In this document: positions 56,346 to 64,000 of the stretch, piece by piece
Layout: each line of letters starts with the position of its first letter
Numbering within the stretch: the stretch's first letter is position 1
Assembly (NCBI GenBank): GCA_028015205.1
Contig: CM051513.1
Location: 45,016,841 to 45,080,840, forward strand
Direction: 5' to 3'
DNA: 64,000 nt
Origin: Mytilisepta virgata
Lineage: Eukaryota; Mollusca; Bivalvia; Mytilida; Mytilidae
The notes under the pieces: generated by a model
Told to the model about the DNA's origin: nothing
Seen by the model: only the letters and a program-made list of their open reading frames with translations
The model's database searches: none
Program-made: the position numbers and the translations under genes

Positions 56346-56639
56346 ACCAATTGAAAATTTTTTTTTTTCTGAAAGTCTAAAAATGTATTTTATGGTTTTG
56401 CAGTTCAATAATACCAAACTTAGTGTCAAATCTTATATCTATAGAGTCATGAAGGCATGTTTGTCTTTGCAAATACAAAAAGTATACACAAATATTAACA
56501 TTCTAAAATTTAAGAAAAATATTTGTAGTGGAACCTTACTGAATAAGTATTCCTTTTAGAAGTGTTTGGTTTAAGTAAATGAGAATCTTATTGAATTAGT
56601 GCATTGATTTGTAGTACATGTATTATGGACTGCATAGTA

Positions 56640-56690
56640 AAAATTTACTATATCTAATATTAGTATCTTTGGATTGTTATTTTAAAAAAC
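56640..56690 (+). repeat. Dispersed repeat R3, 3' piece
   Basis: AATTTACTATATCTAATATT then AGTATCTTTGGATTGTTATT, the end of R3. Confidence 0.75.
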
Positions 56691-56741
56691 GAGTTGCAAG
56701 ACAAAAATAATGATTCATACTTTCTTTTATATAGATGTCTG

Positions 56742-56813
56742 TTTCCGTTCGATTCCGTTAAATACCAAATCCTCACAGTAATTGGTACTTTGCGGAACGG
56801 GACCGAACGGAAT
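56742..56813. repeat. Hairpin: TTCCGTTCG... inverted repeat
   Basis: TTCCGTTCGATTCCGTTAAA then TACCAA pairs with TTGGTACTTTGCGGAACGGG then ACCGAACGGAA around a short loop. It interrupts the open frame 56694-56957. Confidence 0.7.
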
Positions 56814-58719
56814 AACAAATTAAAAAGTTTAAATCAGATTCAATATGAACAATGTGATATAATCATCGTCGGAAAGGACGACGGAAGGCCTCTCTTATTA
56901 GATATAATTACGAATGAAAGGAGTAAGACATTTTTCTCTGACCTGCCAATGCGTTAAAGTGAAATTTCTTGATAATTTATCAGGACATGAATGTACATCT
57001 ACAGCATATTTCCCGATGTTGATCCGATTACAAAAAACAACGTATTATATATCATACCATAATATTATTGTGCAACCTCAATTGCAATGGTCTTGACAAA
57101 CAAATACAATTAATACATTATTACACATTTTACATGACTGTGAAGATGAGATTAAGTATAGAATTGTGTTTGAAAACCGTCAACAAAGAAATTTTAAACT
57201 TTTTTTATATTAAAGATTTTTCGAAATTTATATGTTATGGGAAAAATGACTATTTTTCACCTGTTAGTTAATGAAATTTTCATAAAAGTGCTTCTTTTCA
57301 CTTTAGTCTATGTCATTTTAGGTCTCCTGTAAATTAGTCCATTTGTTGCCAAACCAATTTATAGATCACAAAAGTTATAAAACTATTGTGTAAGGAATTT
57401 GAGTTATCCTTCGTTGGTCAGCTTTACTATTTATGTAACAAGATATATATCGATATATTTAGACCAGCCTAGCAGGTTGTAGACTGGTCAAACAGGTTAT
57501 TTATAGTTACTTGTTCAGGTCTTGAGGTGTGTCATTTTCAACTGGACATTGGAAAGGTGTTTTTAGTTTATTTAGTTTTACTACAACTACAAATGGTCAG
57601 ATTTCCAAATAAAATCTGCCACTGGGCTAGAAAAGAAAAGAAGAGATTTTTTAACTTAAAAAGCAGAGCAGCTATGTTGCTATGTTGCATCAGTAACCTA
57701 AGGAAGTTAATTCTGCATGTTAACGAAAACTTCCATGGCCAATGTGAATAATCAGCCAAAATGAGACCCGAAGGAAAATTCTTCAGATATATAAGAATGA
57801 TTGCATGAAATTATAATTTTACACAATATTACTTATACTGGTATATTGGATAAAGCCCTTCAATTTCTAGTGTGTAAATAAGGAAAACTTGGACAAAACT
57901 GCAATAGTAAATTGAGATAACTAATGTGTTTGTACTTACTATAATAAAGATAAATGTTAAATATGTGTTTCTCTTTTCACTTAATAGATCTAAAGAAATT
58001 CAAAAAAACATACTTACAAATCATTTTCAAACTATTCATCAAAAAGATTTTTTTTTCTGTTTTATTATTCTACTTGGAAAAACAATCCCCTCAGAAATTT
58101 CCATTTTACCTATGAGATTAAAGTTCACTCTTAAGTAGAAGTGAATACAATTTTCACTATCGTGGAAATTTTAGTTTCTTTTGACTACCCTCAGAAAACT
58201 TTTGCAACTATTTAAAACCCATCAGAAATTTAGTACAAATAGAAAAGTTAAATATTAAAGACGGGTCTGGGGTATAAATAGCAGCCAAGCAATGAAGGGA
58301 TATTAAATTTTCTTTGCAGGTTTCAGGACTCGGAAGCATTTTTATGATTTACTAGTTTATTATGAAATTTTTTAATATATAATAATCTCATTAGTGCAGC
58401 ACATACGTATGAAAAAATACATGTTAAAAGAGAATATTTCATTAATTTGTTTTTATATAGTTGTCAAATAAAATTCTGAAGTGGTCAATATTTGAATTTC
58501 AAATAGTTTGATTGACTCTCTTGAGGCGGAGCCTACTGATGTTTGTAAACATTACAGCATGCACATGCTTTTATCTACAAATAAATGAAAAACCTACATT
58601 TTGTTGATTACATACATGACACAATCCTCACAAAGACTCCAAAATATTTCCAACTATATTTAAATCCTTTATAAGAAAACAATTGACCTCCACAGGATAT
58701 ATGATTTAAAAAATTCTCT
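56814..58719. other. No gene supported
   Basis: Several short frames (57068-57271, 57527-57751, 57926-58138) carry no recognisable domain or exon signals. Confidence 0.35.
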
Positions 58720-59085
58720 AAAGATGGTGGCAAATGTGATAAAAGTAACTTGATGCGATGTTTTGTTTATGTGTACTGACACTCATCAAAATTGTCATTT
58801 TGTTCAAGACAACATCATCAAAATCTTCTGGAGTTCCTGCCTCATTTGTCTCTTTATTTTCTTCTTCTTTTTCTTCTTTTTCAATTTCCTTATAATCCCT
58901 GTTATAGGGAGAAAATAAACTATAGATAGTTTCTTTTTGTTTTTCTGTAACTTCAAGAGCCAAGACAGTTTTTCCTTGATTTTCACTGTCACCCATTTTC
59001 AGTTTACAGCATAGATATGGCCAGAGAACTTGCCCTTCACCAAAGTGAACCAAATGCCCAATGAGAAATTGAAAAAAGGAACTAC
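58718..59085 (-). CDS. Possible exon, acidic protein
   Basis: The minus-strand frame reads HLVHFGEGQVLWPYLC, KQKETIYSLFSPYNRDYKEI and an E/K-rich run, ending HICHHL-stop. It remains open upstream of the first Met to an acceptor-like TTTCACCCAG near 59086. Composition is protein-like but no family is recognised; the acidic run alone could arise from a GAA-rich repeat. Confidence 0.3.
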
Positions 59086-59611
59086 TGGGTGAAACTAAGT
59101 TCTTTTATTTTAATAAAAGGTATTAATTCACGTTTTAGACTGATCTCTATATTGTTTCAATGAAATACATTTTTCTGAACAAAAAGTTGAATCTTGTGTT
59201 GTTAATATGTTGTTATACTGAAGAACTAAATCCTGAATGAACCTAGTCTTATACACACAGCATCATAACGTATCTCTATATCAAAGAATTTCCACTATTT
59301 TGGCGGTATTTTTGTGTATATTATATTTCAGGACAAGTGCAATATACACAGAGAGATAGGGAATGATGAAATTCCATCTTGTTATATTCTGTGATGTTGT
59401 CATCAGTTATAATTTTTTCAATTCTTTAGAACAAATTTCTTTGAAATTAATAATAAAAATTTAAAAACAAGATAAGGACATATTTTTTAGATTATATATC
59501 ATCCATCCTGCCCTTTTTATCCAATTTACAATATAAACTCACCCACTATCTGCATGGGGTCCAAACATCTTATATCATTAATACAAGTCATATCAATAGT
59601 TATTAATATCT

Positions 59612-60574
59612 ATGAAGACAAAAGTATGGCTAGATCACCAAAAAAAAAAAAAAAAACGAAAAAGAACTACAAAGTTTAGAATTGAGTTTCTGGAAGTGAT
59701 AAAAAAGGCAGAAATTCTTGGGAAATTACTAGACATTAGGAATATACTGACACAAAGATTGAATAAACCGATAGGAAATTTGCAAGTTTTAGAAAAGTTA
59801 TTGAGATGTGGTCCAGTCAGGAAATAGGAATGGTACCTCTGATGAACAATCGTCAACACATGTATCAGATCCAAAACCAAGTACATACATTAAAGCTAGG
59901 AAGAAAGGTGTAAACCAAAAAATATTCATGTGTGCGGAGGACTCTCTAAAACGTTACAAAGATGTAGTGGAATGTCATGCCAGATACTGCAAAGACAACC
60001 TAGTTATAAAGACACGGACAAGACGAAGACATGTGATTATGGCTCGATTGAAATGTGAATCCTTTCACAACTTTCTGTGGTCTTCTTCGCCGTACACGTA
60101 AAATAAGGAATACCTGGTGAATAACAGAGTGCAACATGGTCTGTTCTGTAGTGGAATGTTGCCATCTCACTATACTAAGTTTGTAGATGGTGCAGGAAGT
60201 GGGAAAATTAATAAGGAAAAACGAAACAAATTCTTCAACTTATATGAAGATCACATGTAAAGAGCATACGAAAAATCTACATCAATGGCCTTACAGATGA
60301 AGAATCAGTGTTCTACTATGATGAGAAACTAGGAGAAATAGATATGTTAACAGATCCTAGGCATGGGTGGCGAAAAAATGCAAAAGATTCAAGTGTTGTT
60401 GCAATTGGCGAGAAAACCCACCAAGTATTATCGTGTCAACACGTAACAAAAGGTGACGATGTGGTGTCACAAAGACATGAACGAATTGGTGCGGATAGAG
60501 TATATAAATATTTGGCTGAAAAGGAGGTTGCTGTAGATGTGTATTGTCATGACAGGAATTTATACTTAATTTGA
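59612..60574 (+). pseudogene. DDE-like transposase-derived pseudogene
   Basis: From ~59830 the frame reads KRYKDVVECHARYCKDNLVI, FHNFLWSSSPYT-stop, EYLVNNRVQHGLFCSGMLPS, FVDGAGSGKINKEKRNKFFN, a frameshift near 60255, then YINGLTDEESVFYYDEK, DPRHGWRKNAKDSSVVAIG, QHVTKGDDVVSQRHERIG and VDVYCHDRN. A large animal family has this order: W-(S/A)-S-S-P-Y, SG-M-L-P-S, D-x-R-H-G-x-R-K-N-(A/S), (S/T)-Q-R-H-E, H-D-R-N, with the third acidic motif (N-D-x-W-H) expected next but absent. One stop, one frameshift and truncation after HDRN make it a pseudogene. Two open frames before 59830 may be its N-terminus. Confidence 0.6.
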
Positions 60575-60988
60575 ATTTTTACATTTTAGTCCATTTCTAA
60601 AAAACCCATTATGATATGTTAGTGAAAAAATTATCAATTTTTTTAGTTCGTCATATTCAGCAACATTTAAATGAATATGACCTACATTGTACATTTCATG
60701 CTTGAATGACTCTTGAATTTAAGCCTCATTCTTTATCATAGGATATACATGATATATTTATATTTTTAATATAAGTAGGATATAATGTTAAACTTGGCAG
60801 AGTTTTAATGAAGAAATCATTAGGTAATTAACACTTCACTGCTTTATGAAGTACAGTATTATTTTATGTTAGAAAAAAAGGTTTAAAAATCAGATTTAAG
60901 AAAACACAATTGTATTTCATCTTCACATTTCACTGACTCGAGTAAAATTTTTGTGATTTGTAAATATAAAATTATTACTGATACCAGT

Positions 60989-61054
60989 GTTGATGCATAA
61001 GATGTGCAAGATGTGCACATTTCGTCGGTTTACGGCTCATCAGTTGAACTCAAC
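60989..61054 (-). ncRNA. Type I hammerhead ribozyme
   Basis: On the minus strand: CTGATGA (61037-61043), stem II GCCG-TAAAC-CGAC with one C.A mismatch (61024-61036), GAAA (61020-61023), stem III TGTGCA-CATCT-TGCACA, six perfect pairs (61003-61019), then TC as U16.1-C17 with cleavage after 61001. Stem I has AA/TT next to the core, an internal loop, then GTTGA/TCAAC (61050-61054 with 60989-60993). All invariant core bases are present. Hammerheads are known in Penelope-like elements and in small retrozyme repeats of animals including bivalves. Only the C.A pair in stem II weakens it. Confidence 0.75.
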
Positions 61055-61134
61055 GTCTAAAATGATGAAAAACATAAACAACAATCCAAAACGATGGAGA
61101 GAATATTATTGTCTGTCTGACATGCAAAAAATAC

Positions 61135-61312
61135 AATTCGGTAATTTTGGTTATCAGTACTTCTTGTTTAAAATACGTTTGGTTTTTGGTCTTCCAAATG
61201 TTTCGGTTTTAATGCTGCTGATGAGAGGTAACTCCTTAAAATGCGTCGTATACAGCATAGTATCAATTTACTATATCTAATATTAGTATCTTTGGATTTT
61301 TATTTTAAAAAA
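61135..61312 (+). repeat. Dispersed repeat R3, copy 2
   Basis: CAGTACTTCTTGTTTAAAAT through CTATATCTAATATTAGTATC, as at 17270-17445. It lies just beside the hammerhead, so both could belong to one element. Confidence 0.8.
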
Positions 61313-62189
61313 TGTACATGCTAGATGTTACTAGAACTACATGGTAGCCTAGTAAAAGTTTATAAAGTTGGTTTTTTTTTTAAATGGAATTATGGCTAAT
61401 GTTATGTTTTATATACATAAAAAAGAATCTGTGATATATCCTTGTAGATTAGTCCTTCCAGTGAGATGGATCAGTTAATTGACAAAATACCAGTTTATAT
61501 CATCAGTGATCAAGAACAAAGGAATTACTGCTGAACAGAACTGTAGTTTAAATGTATCCACTGTAGTTTGAATTTTAGTGATACAAATATTCAAAAAATG
61601 AAAAAAATATAGTAATATATATAAACTACTGTGTTGTATCTTATAAATATGAACGTATCAGATATAATGTAGAACTGTTTCATAGTTGATTGATATGCTG
61701 AATATTGATTAATGTAACAGCTATATACTTTAATAGCAAGGAAACATAACACATTTTTCCAGTTACAGTTTTCTTACAATTATAGTTTTTGCTGAAATGA
61801 TGTTGAAAAATATAATATTCCAAAGGCGTTCTTATATTTAAACAATTATTAACTGAAGGAATTTCCCAAAGTAACACTATCATTTTCTTAACACATATTA
61901 TTTAAAAGTCCAAGACTATAAATACCCAAAATCGTCTCTAGATGTTTGAACATTTTTATCCATAAATATAGGATCATATCCTGTAAAAACCTATTCTTCT
62001 TATCAGCTGGGAACAGATCCTTGATTTTTCACAATTGCCAAGTAACATTATACCGGTAGAAGGGATATGGTGAAAACAATAGTAGTACACACAAAGCTTG
62101 CCTAGGTTGGATTTTTTTTTTTTATTTCTTAGGATGTTTTAATTTCTGGGTTCTTAGGACATTACAGAAGAACAATGTTTTACATATTA
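61313..62189. other. No feature recognised
   Basis: AT-rich; minus frame 61680-61883 has no support. Confidence 0.35.
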
Positions 62190-62245
62190 TCATTGTTTTT
62201 TATCCCGATGACTCATCAGTTGTGCTCAATACCAAAAATGTTTAA
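62190..62245 (-). ncRNA. Hammerhead ribozyme remnant
   Basis: Minus strand: ATTGAGCACAACTGATGAGT then CATCGGGATAAAAAAC. The CTGATGA box and a GTC...GAT stem II are present, but GAAA has become AAAA and no stem III can be formed. The 5' flank TTGAG-CAA resembles that of the hammerhead at 60989-61054. Confidence 0.4.
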
Positions 62246-62589
62246 AAATGTGCAAATGAACCTCTAGTTCAATGTTATTTATCCATAGAAAATTGAAAAT
62301 AGAACTTAGCAACCTAATGATAATTTTAATGATGAAAAGATTTTTGGGAAATTTCCCGAAAAGTTGCTTCCTGTTAAAAAAATATACAATAATGTCAACT
62401 AAAATTTTTCGAGAAATTCACCGAATACATTTAGCTGATGTTACAAATAATGTAATGTAATGCGTAATAATTTATTTTTTAATACCACAATCTGCTAATG
62501 AGGAAAATGTTCCGGGAAATTATGGAATCCGTGGTTTTTTGTTTGAAAAGGGAATAAAATAGAATTTTGTAGGAAAAGAAAAAGCAGAG

Positions 62590-62930
62590 CAAAAATCAGA
62601 GACTATGTTGAGAAAGTTGTGCCCTTATATGACAGCCAATCATTTAGGTGAATGTTTAAAATGTCACGAAAAACATTCAACATTATCTGCGATTATATGA
62701 AAGATTTTCCAGAACTTAAAACTGAGGGTAGGGGGAAAGAACCAATTTCTATAGAAAAACAGAGAATGATTACATTGTGGTATGTTGGCGGTCAGGACAC
62801 GATAAATAAAATTGCAGACAGGTTTGGTGTGTCCGCATCAACTGTAATCTCGAGCAGAAACGAAGTAATTAAGGCAATTAATCACAATTTAGTGCATAGA
62901 TTTATTTATAGCCAGGTAAAATTGTGAAAA
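62590..62930 (+). pseudogene. PIF/Harbinger (HARBI1-like) transposase, N-terminal exon
   Basis: The frame reads RDYVEKVVPLYDSQSFR, an in-frame TGA (62649-62651), then MFKMSRKTFNIICDYM, KEPISIEKQRMITLWYVGG and ADRFGVSASTVISSRNEV. This is the DNA-binding start of Harbinger transposases (F-R-(M/V)-S-x2-(T/A)-F ... (V/I)-x-x-E-K-x-x-x-x-x-L-(W/Y) ... F-G-V-S-x-S-T-V). It ends at a donor-like CCAG|GTAAAA (62916). No catalytic DDE exon follows in the window. The TGA makes it likely inactive, unless translation starts at 62652. Confidence 0.7.
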
Positions 62931-62974
62931 TGTGGGAATGCGAGTTCGAAAGGATGGTTAAATGTAACGTAAAG

Positions 62975-63330
62975 TTTTGGATTGATTGAATATTTTTTAA
63001 CGCCGAGCTGGCGATATTGAAGCCAATATCACGGCGAGAACTAACTTGATTTGAAGTGGTTAGAATTAAACACAACATCTGAAACCAATAGACTATTTAC
63101 AAGATATGGCAGTATAAAAAATAAAAAATATATCAGACAAAACGTTATAAAACATTTTACAGACTTGAATAATATCCCAGAAATGCTATTAGCTAAATAC
63201 AAACAGTGAGATAAAATCGGTCAGAACATATAACAAATTAAAATTCTGGATATGGACTATAATATGGAATACAGTGAGACAAACTATATTCTCCAGTATA
63301 GTCCCACGTCCTTCAAATATTGTAATATAC
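62975..63330 (+). repeat. Dispersed repeat R5, diverged copy
   Basis: GATTGATTGAATATTTTTTA, ACGCCGAGCTGGCGATATTG and CAATATCACGGCGAGAACT follow the R5 start. Confidence 0.7.
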
Positions 63331-63450
63331 GGTTGCCAGCAACCTTAGTAAATAAATCTTTCATTTTGTTGACTGTTTAGTACCGACAAATAATGTCGGA
63401 TTTATCTGCAGTCAATTAAAAATGACGAATACTATGTGACATTGCAAATT
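63331..63450 (+). repeat. Dispersed repeat R7, copy 2
   Basis: CGGTTGCCAGCAACCTTAGT, TGTTGACTGTTTAGTACCGA and CAAATAATGTCGGATTTATC match 42860-43015. Confidence 0.75.
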
Positions 63451-63594
63451 ACAAGATGCTGTTGAAAGAGACGATTATGCCAGGAAAAGACAGTTCACAG
63501 TAAGGGACATGGAATGTGAGGTTGCGACATGAAGTGATATTTATAATGGACTAGAAAAACTGTCAGAGAAAGTCATCATATTGATAGAAAATAA

Positions 63595-63780
63595 AACATT
63601 ACTTACCGTAACACACATTATATGAAGCTCATAGAATATGCATCTGTTGGTTACTGCATTGTTATTTACAATTATCATGACAATATTTTTACACACAAAA
63701 ATACATCACAGTGTTTGAAACATTACTTACCGTAACACACATTGTGTAAAGATCATAGAATATGCATTTGTGTTTGCTTT
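63595..63780 (-). repeat. Direct repeat pair containing a splice-donor-like motif
   Basis: AACATTACTTACCGTAACAC then ACATTATATGAAGCTCATAG (63595-63640) and AAACATTACTTACCGTAACA then CACATTGTGTAAAGATCATA (63719-63765) are ~125 bp apart. On the minus strand each reads ...GTGTTACG|GTAAGTAATG, a strong donor. Confidence 0.6.
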
Positions 63781-64000
63781 TATTTGGAAATATATGTTAA
63801 CATGGTTAATGAAAATGTTGAAACTATTTCTTTCTCAATATTTATTTCAGTTCATTTTTATTTTCTGCAGTCAATCCTTTCATGTGTATGAACCCAATAA
63901 AGAACATATGGACTGATATCTGTATCTTATCGATGGTATACCCTGGGCCAGCTACCCACATTTATTGACGTATCGACTGATCAAGATATTATAAAAGACA

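Noticed and set aside
56694..56957. 87-residue plus-strand frame
   Set aside because: Its middle is the TTCCGTTCG hairpin and the rest matches no family; open by chance.
1..64000. tRNA, rRNA or organellar genes
   Set aside because: No cloverleaf with A and B boxes and no rRNA core sequence was recognised on either strand by reading; a tRNAscan-SE or Infernal run would be decisive.

Overview
This is eukaryotic nuclear DNA, most likely from a bivalve mollusc and probably a mussel (Mytilus-type). It is AT-rich, its genes are split by GT-AG introns, and it carries many dispersed repeats of kinds I associate with mussel genomes: the 'GATTGATTG...GCTTAACGTCC' repeat, TIR elements with a GACA/GACG microsatellite, a satellite of about 145 bp, RT 3' UTR fragments and mussel-type LINEs. 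The species call is inference. There are no operons, rRNA or tRNA genes that I can see. Most open frames are short, and most of those are repeat-derived.

Four host-type or transposase-derived exon chains could be assembled by matching splice sites and phases. (1) 3387-5647 (+): three exons of one MAM domain, damaged in the middle exon. (2) 9787-14906 (-): Mutator-like N-terminal exons, a basic linker exon, then two exons making a DEDDh 3'-5' exonuclease; four of five exons join in phase, but the exon that should hold the Mutator core is absent. (3) 24510-28482 (-), perhaps with a last exon at 21838-21851: a small secreted 12-cysteine peptide whose TATA box and non-coding first exon are present in two tandem versions. 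(4) 53978-56020 (+): exons of a transposase-derived protein with a FLDDT motif.

Region by region: 0-9.6 kb holds a mariner fragment, several tandem arrays, the MAM exons and an eight-monomer satellite array. 9.8-15 kb is the exonuclease gene, its introns filled with MITEs. 15-23.5 kb is a mosaic of LINE and RT fragments plus two head-to-head TIR elements. 24-28.5 kb is the cysteine-rich peptide gene. 29-34 kb holds an RT pseudogene and an array of about 165-bp repeats. 34-38.7 kb is a tandem segmental duplication, each copy carrying a 38-bp array with a CACGTG E-box in each unit. 39.4-40.1 kb is a CTCTTGCTCATCGCTG-type array. 45.6-48.8 kb is a LINE with structured hairpin repeats in its 3' region and a nested RT insertion. 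49.6-53.2 kb holds repeats and a degraded gag. 54-64 kb holds transposase-derived exons, a convincing hammerhead ribozyme (minus strand, 60989-61054) and a Harbinger exon.

The strongest leads for follow-up are the hammerhead ribozyme, the cysteine-rich peptide gene with its duplicated promoter/first exon, the Mutator-exonuclease gene with its missing core, the E-box arrays, and the three-hairpin LINE 3' region.
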